Source: Idiomarina baltica OS145 (GTDB lineage: Bacteria > Pseudomonadota > Gammaproteobacteria > Enterobacterales > Alteromonadaceae). Taken from it: 64,000 nt of DNA. Of this stretch, positions 15,860 through 25,350 are shown one piece after another; positions within the stretch are counted from its first letter, which is position 1; every line of letters starts with the position of its first letter. The notes below the pieces were generated by a model. That model ran no database searches. It saw only the letters and a list, made by a program, of their open reading frames with translations, and was not told where the DNA came from. Made by a program: the position numbers and the translations under genes. The stretch spans positions 186,001 to 250,000 of the forward strand of contig NZ_AAMX01000001.1 in NCBI RefSeq assembly GCF_000152885.1, in the 5' to 3' direction.

Positions 15860-16018
15860 ATGGCTGTTAGACATACCCCCGAATCAGGAGAGAGCGTTGT
15901 TCACCAAGGCCAAAAAGGTGGGAAAACTGGATGCGGCGAAGACACTAACGTTAAACCATCGCATTGGACAAACACGACCGCACCGGTAACCTGCAAAAGA
16001 AATGGCTGCAAAAATTGA
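15860..16018 (+). CDS. Small Cys-motif protein (52 aa)
   Basis: Too short for many gene finders but convincing. AAAAGGA precedes the ATG by 7 nt, and the product ends GKTGCGEDTNVKPSHW...VTCKRNGCKN. The same pattern (TGCG, about 14 residues with a conserved P and W, then VTC-x3-GCKN) is the tail of the membrane protein at 15302-15658, and VTCKRNGCKN followed by a stop is repeated at 31297-31329. Three Cys and a conserved Trp suggest metal binding or a disulphide knot. The function is unknown. It converges with a pseudogene across a shared hairpin terminator. Confidence 0.65.
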   Translation: MAVRHTPESGESVVHQGQKGGKTGCGEDTNVKPSHWTNTTAPVTCKRNGCKN

Positions 16019-16029
16019 AGTGAATATTA

Positions 16030-16053
16030 AGGGCTAGTATAAACGCTAGCCCT
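16030..16053. terminator. Bidirectional hairpin, copy A
   Basis: AGGGCTAG/CTAGCCCT, an 8-bp stem, lies between the small Cys-motif gene and the convergent pseudogene. The same hairpin with a different loop is found in copy B at 31333-31355. Confidence 0.6.
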
Positions 16054-16091
16054 GTTATTGATAGTTTCGCTTAATGGGATTGATAGAGGTT

Positions 16092-16270
16092 TCAACTGTC
16101 CAGTGTCATACTTTCCGAAAACTCCTGATCTTTATCATCGTGCTTCGACAGATATTGAAAGTGCCAGATAATGTCCGTTGAGATTGTTCGAGATCCCGCA
16201 TACTTTCGGATGAAGTCCTCAGACTTTAACGGCCATTCATCTATGTTTGGCAAATATCGTCAGCAATAAG
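16092..16270 (-). pseudogene. Truncated copy of the gene at 31395-31925
   Basis: From its stop codon inward this is near-identical to the 3' end of the intact gene at 31395-31925. It then jumps from GATGAAGTC straight to CTCAGACTTT, a 132-bp (44-codon) deletion between two AAGTC words, and loses homology soon after. The front half of the gene is missing. It is a decayed paralogue left at the left end of the 16-31 kb block. Confidence 0.8.
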
Positions 16271-16610
16271 TCACGTGACAACTTCGTAGATCAAATCTAC
16301 GAGCATCACTTTCCCGATGACTTGGACAAATTACGCCGCGAGCAACTTCGCCGAGCGAGCCGATAAATACGCTGGCCCATATGGCGCGCGCCAGTGCGGT
16401 GAAGTAGGGAAAGATCTGTTCCGCCACTTCGATGGTGATGAACGAATTCTCTTCACTAGCCGTTCTAGCGACGGCATCGACACTTTCTACTTTGAGTAGT
16501 ATGCCGCTTATGGCATTGCAGCGCACTTCTGCGTTCGAAGGCACTTTCTTCAAAACCGTGCTGCCGGGGTTGTAAGGGCTTTTTTATGCGCCAATTATTA
16601 GCGGCACGGC
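16271..16610. other. Degenerate stretch without a supported gene
   Basis: Several short open frames overlap here on both strands (for example 16260-16553 minus and 16317-16499 plus), but none has a start signal or a recognisable product. A plus-strand run NFVDQIYEHHFPDDLDKLR, from about 16278, looks like a coding remnant. I read this as gene debris at an insertion junction. Confidence 0.4.
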
Positions 16611-17279
16611 TTAGAGCTTTCCGTTTCGTTCTCTACCATCAAATACGTTGCCAATGTCTTTTAAGTAGCGATTGACCATTGTCTGATATTGAGTCAACTC
16701 CAGATCATTGAAAAACGAATACTCTTCACTGGTAAAGTCAATATAAACGGACTTTAGCGGTTTGACATCTATAGTCACATTCAGCTGGGAAAGCTCCTTC
16801 CGTAACCCGCTAACAAAGCCACGGATTGCGCCATTTATAGCCAGAGGCAGCGATGACAATGCGCTGAATTCGTACGATTCTTCATAGAGGAATTGAGTGA
16901 TATGACACGATTTGTGCGACCTCAGCTTGTCCGCCAGTATTCTGTATATCTCAATGACAGAAGTTATTTGTCTGGAGACCTGTTCATTAATGGTGCGGGA
17001 TGGAATTGCTTCAATTGCACCAAACTTGAGAGCCCCCGGAAATAAGATGACGTCGTCAAAATAGCCGAACTCCAAAAAGGCTCTCTCAAGTTCATAATTC
17101 AGGCGCCAGTCATCTTCAGGATCACAGACACTCAGGTGTGGAGCTTCATTATTTCTTTCTTCAGTCACACTTGCCTCTGCGAAATGTAATTCCCAAACGG
17201 CGTCGTCCGAAGGTCGAATTGTTTTCACAAACTGCTTAGCTAACAAAGTGTCACTGTTGATCAGCAAATAGGTAGACAT
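16611..17279 (-). CDS. SDR-like protein without catalytic motifs
   Basis: A 222-residue protein with the layout of a short-chain dehydrogenase: a first strand STYLLINSDTLLAKQF, a middle strand FDDVILFPG, and a late helix ALSSLPLAINGAIRGFVSGLRKEL followed by NVTIDVKPL, which matches the end of the SDR fold. The TGxxxGxG cofactor loop and the YxxxK catalytic pair are absent, so it is probably not an ordinary oxidoreductase. It may be a binding or scaffold derivative. It lies downstream of the RND efflux operon on the same strand but 130 bp away, so it may be transcribed separately. Confidence 0.65.
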   Translation of the reverse strand: MSTYLLINSDTLLAKQFVKTIRPSDDAVWELHFAEASVTEERNNEAPHLSVCDPEDDWRLNYELERAFLEFGYFDDVILFPGALKFGAIEAIPSRTINEQVSRQITSVIEIYRILADKLRSHKSCHITQFLYEESYEFSALSSLPLAINGAIRGFVSGLRKELSQLNVTIDVKPLKSVYIDFTSEEYSFFNDLELTQYQTMVNRYLKDIGNVFDGRERNGKL

Positions 17280-17413
17280 AGTTGTTCACCAACATACTTG
17301 TTGTTTTCATTTAAAAAATGGGGTGAGCATCCATAAAACACTTTTACTGTCGAATCGCCTTCCTATGGATACTCCCCCATCTGCTTACTGCTAACCATAA
17401 GTTCAAATACGAA

Positions 17414-18796
17414 TTACCTTAACTGGATGCCGCCACCAAAGTTCCGGTAGATATCGACTAAGCGGACAAAGCTCTGTTCTTGCAGTTGAGCCAACTGGTC
17501 GCGACTGCGCAGCAGTTCACGTTCGGCATCGAGCAAATCCAGGAACTCGTTGCTACCCGCTTCATATCGCTGACGGGCAATTTCTACGGCCTTTTTACTG
17601 GCCTGCCACTGTTGCTCTGTATTAAGTTGCTGCTCGCGGCTCAGGTTGTAACTGTTAAGCGATAACTGCATTTCGTTAATGGCGTCAAATACCTGTTGCT
17701 CAAACTGAGCCAGCGCCATTTGCGCACTGGCTTCGGCCTGCCGAATGCGCGCTTTTACCGAACTTAAATCAGCAGCCTGCCAACTTAAACTTGGTGCCAC
17801 TGACCAGCTTTGAGTTTCACTACCCAGCGTTAATCCAGGCCCGGATAAAAATCCCAGAAAACCGCGTACCGACAAGTTCGGATATAAATCCGCTGTAGCC
17901 ACGCCGATATTTGCTGTACGGGCCGCTAATAATCGCTCGCTACTTGCCACGTCCGCCCGGTGGCGCAGATAGTTCTCACCCTCGACTACAGCCACCGGCC
18001 GCTTCAGCCCAGGCAGTTCCGGTTCAGCACTCAACTCCAACTGACCCGGCTCTAATGCCAGCAATGCCGACAAAGTCGCATCAACGGTTAGCAGTGCCTC
18101 TCGGTAAGCAGGCACTGACGCTTTCACCCGGTGCAATTGCACGTCAATTTGCGCTAACTCCAGTTCTGAGGCCATACCGACCTCTAATCTGGCCAGCACT
18201 ATGGCACGACTTTGCTGCAGGTTATCCAGGTTTTCTTCGGCAACCTTCAGGCGCAACTGTGCTCCACGGTATTCGCCGTAACTGGTTGCCACCTGACTGA
18301 TCAGCTGCACTTGCGCGTCGCGCCATAAAATGTCGGCTTGCTGCGCCTGCGCCTCTGCGGCCTCACTGGCACGACGTAACTTACCGAACAAATCCAGATC
18401 CCAGCTTAAGTTGGCACCGCTGCTGTACCCGCGGGTAATAACGTCATCATCGTCTGCCGACAGAGTATTGTTTTCACTCGCCTGATAACCTGTTTCCAGC
18501 GTCCCTTTCGGCCATGAATCGTTGTCGGCATCACGAAATACCGCATAAGCCCGATCGACATTCGCCCTGGCTTGCGCCAGGGTACGGTTCTCCTCCAGAG
18601 CACGTTCAACCAACTGGTTAAGCTCGGCGTCATCAAACGCCTGCCACCAGCTCAAAGCCTGCTCGGCCTGCTGATAGGGCTGGCTTAGGTTAATGCTTTC
18701 TACCTTCTCCGGCTTTTGGTAATCCGGTCCGGCAGAGCAGGCACTTAGCGACGCCACGAGCAGGGCCAGGGTTGATATCTTCGCTGTATTACGCAT
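17414..18796 (-). CDS. RND outer-membrane efflux lipoprotein (NodT/OprM)
   Basis: A 460-residue outer-membrane factor. It has a lipoprotein signal peptide with lipobox LSAC (Cys at about residue 20), then two repeated OEP halves of long helices and beta segments, as in OprM/CmeC. It forms the trimeric TolC-like channel of a drug efflux pump. Its start overlaps the end of the permease gene by 8 nt, so adaptor, permease and channel form one leftward operon. Length is normal and no damage is seen. Confidence 0.93.
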   Translation of the reverse strand: MRNTAKISTLALLVASLSACSAGPDYQKPEKVESINLSQPYQQAEQALSWWQAFDDAELNQLVERALEENRTLAQARANVDRAYAVFRDADNDSWPKGTLETGYQASENNTLSADDDDVITRGYSSGANLSWDLDLFGKLRRASEAAEAQAQQADILWRDAQVQLISQVATSYGEYRGAQLRLKVAEENLDNLQQSRAIVLARLEVGMASELELAQIDVQLHRVKASVPAYREALLTVDATLSALLALEPGQLELSAEPELPGLKRPVAVVEGENYLRHRADVASSERLLAARTANIGVATADLYPNLSVRGFLGFLSGPGLTLGSETQSWSVAPSLSWQAADLSSVKARIRQAEASAQMALAQFEQQVFDAINEMQLSLNSYNLSREQQLNTEQQWQASKKAVEIARQRYEAGSNEFLDLLDAERELLRSRDQLAQLQEQSFVRLVDIYRNFGGGIQLR

Positions 18797-21700
18797 GATT
18801 AGTTTCCTCCGAAGAGCTTTCTGTCGGCTCTGATAGCGCCTTTTTCTCGCCGCGTTTAGCCAGCATATAGTAGAACAGCGGGGTTAAAATCAGACCGAAA
18901 ATGGTGACGCCTATCATGCCGGAGAATACGGCCACTCCCATGGCCTGACGCATTTCAGCACCGGCGCCGCTTGAGAACACCATAGGCACTACGCCCATAA
19001 TAAAAGCAATAGACGTCATCAGTATGGGTCGTAAACGCAGGCGACCCGCTTCCAGAATAGCGTCCATAGTGGTCATGCCGTGATCCTGCAGCTCTTTGGC
19101 GAATTCGACTATTAGAATGGCGTTCTTCGTTGCCAGCCCCACCAGCACAATTAAACCTATCTGGGTAAGAATGTTGTTATCGCCACCATAGATAAGTACA
19201 CCGCTTAGCGCCGATAACAGCGTCATCGGAATAATCAGGATAATAGCCAATGGCAAGGTTAAGCTTTCGTACTGCGCCGCCAGCACCATAAACACCAGCA
19301 GGATAACCAGCGGATAAATGAACATGCCCGCATTGCCGGCCAGAATTTGCTGGTAGGTCAGTTCTGTCCACTCGTAGGTCATGCCGTTCGGCAAGGTTTC
19401 AGCCAAGATTTTTTCAATGGCGGCCTGCGCTTCCCCAGTGCTGTAACCCGGCGCAGGACCACCGTTAATTTCAGCGGTGGTAAAGCCATTATAGTGCATT
19501 ACCCTATCCGGCCCTGCCGTGTTGGTAATGTTCATAAAAGACCCCACTGGAACCATTTCGCCACTGCCGTTACGCACTTTCAGCTGACTGATCTGTTCAG
19601 GCGTCTGACGAAACTGCTCATCTGCCTGCATATTCACCTGATAGGTACGCCCGAAGCGGTTAAAGTCATTCACATACACTGAGCCCATATAAGCCTGCAA
19701 AGTCTGGAATACCTCATCCAGGCTCACATCTTGTTGCTTAGCTTTCGTACGGTCGACATCGATATCAAGCTGCGGCACATTCACCTGATAACTGGAAAAT
19801 ACGCCGGTCAGTTCAGGCGTCGCCCGGGCCTTTTGCATCACCTCCATATTGACCTTATACAGCTCTTCGTAACCATAGTTAGCACGGTCTTGTATTTGCA
19901 GACGGAAACCACCAATAGTCCCTAACCCTTGCACTGGCGGGGGCGGGAATATGGCACTGTAAGCTTCATCAATAGCCGCGAACTTCTGGTTCAATGCACC
20001 CGCTATTGCATTAGCCGACATTGAAGAATCCGTTCGCTCATCAAAGTCAGTTAGCGACACAAACACAATTCCGGAATTCGGACTGTTAGTTAAACCGTTA
20101 ATACTCAGACCCGGAAAGGCAATTAAGTTCGCCACACCCGGATGATCCAAGGCAATACTCGACATTTCTTTAATGACCGCAGCGGTGCGATCCAGCGAAG
20201 CGGCATCCGGCAATTGTGCAAAAGCCACCAGGTATTGCTTGTCCTGACTGGGCACATAACCAGTAGGAGTCGTCGCAAACTGCAGACCGGTTAACCCTAA
20301 TAAAGCCACATACAGAACGCCTACAATGACGCCATAGCGGATCACTTTTTTAACCAGCCAGCCGTAACCTTTAGACAAACGGGCAAAAAAGCGGTTAAAG
20401 GGTTCAAATAACCAACGGCCTAACAGCTTATCCATACCGCGGGTCAGTATGTCTTTTTTCTCGCCATGACCTTTTAACAGAAGCGCCGCCAATGCAGGGC
20501 TCAGCGTTAGTGAATTGATGGCTGAGATAAAGGTAGAAATGGTAATGGTTAACGCAAACTGCTTATAAAACTGACCGGTTAAGCCCGACATAAAGGCGGT
20601 TGGAATAAATACCGCTGCCAGCACCAGTGTCGTCGCGACAATAGGACCAGTCACCTCTTTCATGGCTTTTTGTGTAGCAGCAATGGGGGACAAACCTTCG
20701 CTAATATTCCGCTCTACGTTTTCCACCACCACAATGGCGTCATCCACGACGATACCAATAGCCAGCACCAGCCCAAACAGCGACAAGGCGTTTAACGAAA
20801 AGCCCAGCAAGTGCATGAAGGCAAAGGTTCCAACCAGCGACACCGGTACCGCGACCAAAGGAATAATTGAGGCGCGCCAGGTTTGCAAAAACAGCACCAC
20901 AACCAGTACCACCAACAATACAGCTTCGAGCAGAGTTTTCACTACCGCATCAATAGAGCCGCGCACAAAAACGGTTGTGTCGTACACAATGTCGTACGTT
21001 AAACCGTCAGGAAAACCTTTCGACAATTCCGCCATTTTGGAGCGAACATCGTCAGAAATTTGAATGGCATTGGAGCCAGACGCCTGGAAAATAGGAAGCG
21101 CTACCGCGTCTTTATTGTTCAGTAACGAGCGCAGCGCATAAGTTGAAGCGCCAAGCTCAACACGGGCGACATCTTTTAAGCGACTGATCTCGCCGTTCTC
21201 GCCCACCTTGATAATAATGTCTTCAAACTCTTCGACGTCTGTCAGACGGCCTTTCACATTGATAAGCAACTGAAAATCAGCGTCACCGCTTGGCTGAGAA
21301 CCCAAACTGCCAGCTGCCGCCTGTTGGTTTTGCTCACGAATTGCCTCGGTAATTTGCGCCGGGGACAAACCCAGTGCGGACACCTTATTAGGATCCAGCC
21401 AGACCCGCATGCTGTATTCGCCAGCGCCAAATAACCTGACCGCCCCAACGCCTTCTATACGCGCCAGTTCGTCTTTGATATTTAAGTTCGCATAATTCGA
21501 CAGGTACAGCATGTCGTAGCGATCATCCGGTGAGGTTAGATTCACCACCATGATTTCATTTGGAGACGACTTCTCAGTCACTACCCCCAAGCGCTGCACC
21601 ACCTGTGGCAGGCGCGGTTTGGCTCGCTCTACCCGGCTTTGCACCTGAGTTTGCGCTAAATTGACGTCGGTACCGATAGCAAAGGTAACGGTCAGTGTCA

Positions 21701-21965
21701 TACGACCATCCGAGGTGGCCTGAGAGGACATATACAACATATCCTCCACACCATTAATTTCCTGCTCCAGTGGCGAGGCCACAGTTTCCGCTATGACTTT
21801 GGGGTTAGCACCCGGGTAGTTAGCCGTTACTACAACCGTTGGTGGCGCCACCTCCGGGTATTCGGTAATAGGCAGTTGCCATACCGCTATCGCACCGGTA
21901 ATAAAGAACAACAGCGAGATAACCGCGGCGAAAATCGGCCGTCGGATGAAAAATTGAGAAAACAT
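18789..21965 (-). CDS. RND multidrug efflux permease (HAE1, AcrB/MexB type)
   Basis: A 1058-residue inner-membrane transporter. It has FFIRRPIFA at the N-terminus, twelve predicted membrane helices in the two-half RND layout, and the motif GIVVDDAIVVVENVER (about 405) in TM4 with the two Asp residues of the proton relay. The C-terminal half has GLATKNAILIVEFAKE. It exports drugs, dyes or solvents by proton exchange in complex with the adjacent adaptor and channel. It starts 10 bp after the adaptor stop. The family is certain; the substrate is not readable. Confidence 0.96.
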   Translation of the reverse strand: MFSQFFIRRPIFAAVISLLFFITGAIAVWQLPITEYPEVAPPTVVVTANYPGANPKVIAETVASPLEQEINGVEDMLYMSSQATSDGRMTLTVTFAIGTDVNLAQTQVQSRVERAKPRLPQVVQRLGVVTEKSSPNEIMVVNLTSPDDRYDMLYLSNYANLNIKDELARIEGVGAVRLFGAGEYSMRVWLDPNKVSALGLSPAQITEAIREQNQQAAAGSLGSQPSGDADFQLLINVKGRLTDVEEFEDIIIKVGENGEISRLKDVARVELGASTYALRSLLNNKDAVALPIFQASGSNAIQISDDVRSKMAELSKGFPDGLTYDIVYDTTVFVRGSIDAVVKTLLEAVLLVVLVVVLFLQTWRASIIPLVAVPVSLVGTFAFMHLLGFSLNALSLFGLVLAIGIVVDDAIVVVENVERNISEGLSPIAATQKAMKEVTGPIVATTLVLAAVFIPTAFMSGLTGQFYKQFALTITISTFISAINSLTLSPALAALLLKGHGEKKDILTRGMDKLLGRWLFEPFNRFFARLSKGYGWLVKKVIRYGVIVGVLYVALLGLTGLQFATTPTGYVPSQDKQYLVAFAQLPDAASLDRTAAVIKEMSSIALDHPGVANLIAFPGLSINGLTNSPNSGIVFVSLTDFDERTDSSMSANAIAGALNQKFAAIDEAYSAIFPPPPVQGLGTIGGFRLQIQDRANYGYEELYKVNMEVMQKARATPELTGVFSSYQVNVPQLDIDVDRTKAKQQDVSLDEVFQTLQAYMGSVYVNDFNRFGRTYQVNMQADEQFRQTPEQISQLKVRNGSGEMVPVGSFMNITNTAGPDRVMHYNGFTTAEINGGPAPGYSTGEAQAAIEKILAETLPNGMTYEWTELTYQQILAGNAGMFIYPLVILLVFMVLAAQYESLTLPLAIILIIPMTLLSALSGVLIYGGDNNILTQIGLIVLVGLATKNAILIVEFAKELQDHGMTTMDAILEAGRLRLRPILMTSIAFIMGVVPMVFSSGAGAEMRQAMGVAVFSGMIGVTIFGLILTPLFYYMLAKRGEKKALSEPTESSSEETNHA

Positions 21966-21975
21966 TCAGTACCCC

Positions 21976-23217
21976 TTAACCGTGGTTATCTGCTGTAGAT
22001 GTTTGCGCCGTCAGCTCATTGCTGGCTTCGTCCAGCAGCTGTTGCGCCTTACGTAACCTGACCAATTGCTCACTGCTTGCCATTGGCACCAGTTGAGGAT
22101 CAACTTGCATATTGGCTCTAACTCGCTGCAAACCGTTCACTACAATTTTGTCCGTTGGCGTTAAACCTTCTGTCACTATGCGCAGGCCATTAACTTTTTC
22201 ACCCAGCTCAATCGCCCGATACTCCAGCTCATTATTACTATTAACCACCAATACAAACTTGTTATTCAGGTCGGTTCCAACAGCCTTTTCGTCAATCAAA
22301 ATGCCTTCATAAGAGTCGCTGCCCACCAAACGAATACGGGCAAATAGACCAGGTAACAAGTCGTTGTCATCGTTAGGGAAACTGGCTCGTACACGAATAG
22401 TGCCGGTTTGCGCATCAATGCGGTTATCGACAAAATCGACCCGGCCTACGTGCTGATAATTGCTGTCGTTAGCCAGTGCCATATAAACGGGGTTCGAGGT
22501 CGAGTCGCGGGTATCAGCTCGTTTCCCTGTTTCAGCCAGACGTGCGTACTTGAGGTAGCTCTGCTCGTCTACATCGAAATACGCATACATTTTCTCGGTT
22601 GAAACCAGGCTGGTAATTTGACTTTGTCCCGCGCTCACAAAGTTACCGGCGGTAACCTGAGCATAAGATACCCGGCCGCTAATAGGCGCGGTAATGCGGG
22701 TGTAGCTTAAGTCGAGTTCAGCGCGTTCAAGTGCCGCTTCAACCGAAGCTACTGTTGCCGCTGTTTGCTGTTTACGAGCTAAACGACTGTCCAGTAGTTC
22801 AGCAGAAATTGCCCGCTGGCTACTGAGTTTTTCAGCCCGCCGGTATTCCTTTTCCGCCTGAACCGCAGCGCTTTGCGCACTTTGCAGCTCAGCTTTTAAG
22901 CGAGCAACTTCGGTAGCGAAAGGACGAGGGTCAATTTGCACCAGCAAGTCCCCTTTATCCACTAAAGCACCTTCACTGAAGTGCACCTGCTCAATATAAC
23001 CAGAAACTCGCGGTATCAACTGAACCGTTTCTGGCGCTTGCAGACGACCGGTAAATTCATCCCATTCGGTGATTCGCTCGTGAACCACCTGCGCCACACT
23101 AACTTGCGGTGGAGCTGGCGCCTCAGCTTCGTCTGCCGCTTCCGGATTACTGCACGCGGCTAATACCAGCGCAGCAATACCTCCTAAAAGAACTTTTACA
23201 GTGTTTGTCGTACTCAT
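21976..23217 (-). CDS. RND periplasmic adaptor (membrane fusion protein)
   Basis: Start placed at 23217 (MSTTNTVK) because GGAG lies 9 nt upstream; the frame extends 5 codons further. The 413-residue lipoprotein has lipobox LAAC, a lipoyl/biotinyl-like half motif (RVSGYIEQVHFSEGALVDKGDLLVQID), a coiled-coil hairpin (about 95-160) and a second lipoyl half (APISGRVSYAQVTAGNFV). It bridges permease and outer-membrane channel. As first gene of the operon it is preceded by two operator-like palindromes and a divergent TetR gene. Confidence 0.94.
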   Translation of the reverse strand: MSTTNTVKVLLGGIAALVLAACSNPEAADEAEAPAPPQVSVAQVVHERITEWDEFTGRLQAPETVQLIPRVSGYIEQVHFSEGALVDKGDLLVQIDPRPFATEVARLKAELQSAQSAAVQAEKEYRRAEKLSSQRAISAELLDSRLARKQQTAATVASVEAALERAELDLSYTRITAPISGRVSYAQVTAGNFVSAGQSQITSLVSTEKMYAYFDVDEQSYLKYARLAETGKRADTRDSTSNPVYMALANDSNYQHVGRVDFVDNRIDAQTGTIRVRASFPNDDNDLLPGLFARIRLVGSDSYEGILIDEKAVGTDLNNKFVLVVNSNNELEYRAIELGEKVNGLRIVTEGLTPTDKIVVNGLQRVRANMQVDPQLVPMASSEQLVRLRKAQQLLDEASNELTAQTSTADNHG

Positions 23218-23283
23218 GGCCTTGCTCTCCAAACTATTGCCAGATACTGCGAAATGAGCATCAAATAAAACTAGCTATTTATG

Positions 23284-23345
23284 TACCGTTCGGTAAGAAT
23301 ATAGAAATCGGAGTTGCTGTCAAATGAATTTTGTACTGATCGGTA
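23284..23345. promoter_or_regulatory. Two TetR-type operators upstream of efflux operon
   Basis: TACCG-TT-CGGTA at 23284-23295 and TACTG-AT-CGGTA at 23334-23345 are related 5-2-5 palindromes, with starts 50 bp apart, just upstream of the adaptor gene in the divergent region. They are the likely binding sites of the TetR regulator at 23650. The dyads are seen in the sequence; the regulator assignment is inference. Confidence 0.6.
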
Positions 23346-23649
23346 AAATTGATGGTTATTTTGAACTAAATACTGAAAAACAACGTAAGAACAACTGAAG
23401 CAACCAAAAAAACAGGCCGCCTTTAATACGAGGTAAAGTATAGTTAGTGCAGGTAGAAATTAGCGTGCCGAAAACTGCTGACGACTTGCCTATTTCTATA
23501 GAGTGGATACGAACCCCTGTTTTCAATTGATGCCAGCGGTGTTGTGCCGCAGCAGAATCAGACGGAGTATCGCTGGACAGTATTCGCCCGCCTGTTTACT
23601 ATGTGAGCGTGTCAGCAAGGGCACTAAAGTGTCGATGAGGAGTATAGCT

Positions 23650-24261
23650 ATGACAACGAAAACTCAAACGGTTTGTCGCGGACGACCTTGTGCTTTTAAT
23701 AAAGAAGAAGCACTGGGCAAAGCGTTAGAACTGTTTTGGCGTAATGGCTACGAAGGCACCTCATTGAGCGACCTTACAAAAGTGATGGGTATTAATAAAC
23801 CCAGTCTCTACTCGGCCTTTGGTAATAAAGAACAGCTGTTTTTACAGGCTATCGACCTTTACGAAAAGCGCCCTGGCGCCTTCTTTTATTCAGCGATGGA
23901 TCAGAAAACGGCTTATTTGGTCGTACAGTCAATGCTACGCGGAGCAGCCGACAGCATGGCAAATGGCGAACATCCGCAAGGCTGTGTTGTGGTTCAGGGG
24001 GCTCTGTCCTGTAGCGAAGCTTCAGCAACGGTTAAAGAAGCATTAATTAAACGCCGCCTTGAAGAGCAACAAGAACTGCAGAAACGTTTTGAACAGGCGC
24101 AACAAGATGGCGACCTGCCACAGCATATTGATGCGGCTAATCTAGCTTCTTATATTGGTACCGTGTTACAAGGTATGTGCGTACAGGCTAATAATGGCGC
24201 CTCTACCGCCGAGTTATATGCGGTTGCTGATATGGTTCTGGAAAACTTTCCTAAGGCCTGA
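23650..24261 (+). CDS. TetR-family regulator of the RND pump
   Basis: Start chosen at 23650 (MTTKTQTVCRGRP) because AGGAG lies 7 nt upstream; the frame opens at 23503 without support. The 203-residue protein has an N-terminal HTH (EGTSLSDLTKVMGINKPSLYSAFGNKEQLF) and a ligand domain with GCVVVQGALSCSE, like the second TetR at 28487. It is divergent from the efflux operon, with two matching palindromes between them, so it most likely represses the pump until a ligand binds. Confidence 0.88.
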   Translation: MTTKTQTVCRGRPCAFNKEEALGKALELFWRNGYEGTSLSDLTKVMGINKPSLYSAFGNKEQLFLQAIDLYEKRPGAFFYSAMDQKTAYLVVQSMLRGAADSMANGEHPQGCVVVQGALSCSEASATVKEALIKRRLEEQQELQKRFEQAQQDGDLPQHIDAANLASYIGTVLQGMCVQANNGASTAELYAVADMVLENFPKA

Positions 24262-24420
24262 CTGTTCGGGGTTAAACAAGCGCAACATGTAAGATCCTCC
24301 GCAATACTTGCCTAATACTACAACTCTTGAGCCATTCGCTAGTCGAAACGTAATACCCGCATCTATACTGATTAATCTGATTTAAAGGGTGAATCTAGCC
24401 ACAGCTCGAGGATTACAATT

Positions 24421-25350
24421 ATGTCTGATCAGTACCTTACCCGGCGAATGGCAGACCTGACACAGCGGCTGCTTCCGTTACTTACAAAAGAAAGTCTTAC
24501 GCAAACAGCCATTGATGACATTTCACTGATGCATCTCAGTAACCCGTCACAGGTTCGCCCAATTATTTATCGCCCCGCGGTTTGCTTTATGCTGCAAGGA
24601 GCAAAAGAGCTGCTGGTGGGCAATACCAAAGTCACTTACGAGCAAATGAATTATCTTTTGATTCCGGTCGTGTTTCCGGTTTCTGGTCGAGTATCACAAG
24701 CATCCCCGGATAACCCCTACGTCGGTTTAAGTTTTAATTTTGACACTGCCGAATTGCGTGAATTAATTCTGTTATTGGGCGACCGCATTCCTGCAACGGT
24801 AAAATCACAAAGTAGCCTGTGTGTTGGAAAGGTCGACAGCGAAATGATGCAGTTACTGGAGCGCGCAACTGAATTGCTGGAAAAACCCGATGACGCGAAA
24901 GTACTGTTTCCGTTAATTAGACGCGAATTGATGTATCGTTTGTTACTCGGAGAGCTGGGAGGTCTATTGCGAGATTTTAACCTTATAGACACCCAGGCAA
25001 GTCGTATTGCTCAAGCCATCGATATTATCAAACGCCGGCTACACGAGCCGCTGCGCGTTAAAGATTTAGCTAGTGCGGTACATTTAAGTGAATCTGCCTT
25101 TTATCAGGCATTTAAAAGTGTAACTGCCATGTCGCCCATTCAATTTCAGAAAAAGCTGCGACTAGATGAGGCACGGAGGATTATGTTGTTTGAAGGAAGC
25201 GATGTCAGCACCGCCTGCTATCAGGTGGGTTATGAAAGTCCATCTCAGTTTAGCCGCGAGTATAGCCGTTTGTTTGGACAGTCACCGAAAGCCGATATTA
25301 ACGACTTTCGTATTAGTTCCGGAAGCGGCTATCCTCAATTAGCCGGTTAG
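24421..25350 (+). CDS. AraC-family regulator with AraC_N domain
   Basis: A 309-residue protein preceded by GAGGAT. Residues 30-190 match the AraC_N-type cupin-like domain (RPAVCFMLQGAKELLVGN), and residues 205-300 have the two AraC HTH units (VKDLASAVHLSESAFYQAF, then QVGYESPSQFSREYSRLFG). It resembles regulators that control neighbouring short-chain dehydrogenase or aldehyde-handling genes. The oxidoreductase operon at 25821-28289 could be a target, but no operator is recognisable. Confidence 0.9.
   Translation: MSDQYLTRRMADLTQRLLPLLTKESLTQTAIDDISLMHLSNPSQVRPIIYRPAVCFMLQGAKELLVGNTKVTYEQMNYLLIPVVFPVSGRVSQASPDNPYVGLSFNFDTAELRELILLLGDRIPATVKSQSSLCVGKVDSEMMQLLERATELLEKPDDAKVLFPLIRRELMYRLLLGELGGLLRDFNLIDTQASRIAQAIDIIKRRLHEPLRVKDLASAVHLSESAFYQAFKSVTAMSPIQFQKKLRLDEARRIMLFEGSDVSTACYQVGYESPSQFSREYSRLFGQSPKADINDFRISSGSGYPQLAG

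Noticed and set aside
16260-16553. Minus-strand 97-codon frame near the 16-kb junction
   Set aside because: It has no ribosome site or family resemblance, overlaps the end of a pseudogene and competes with plus-strand remnants.
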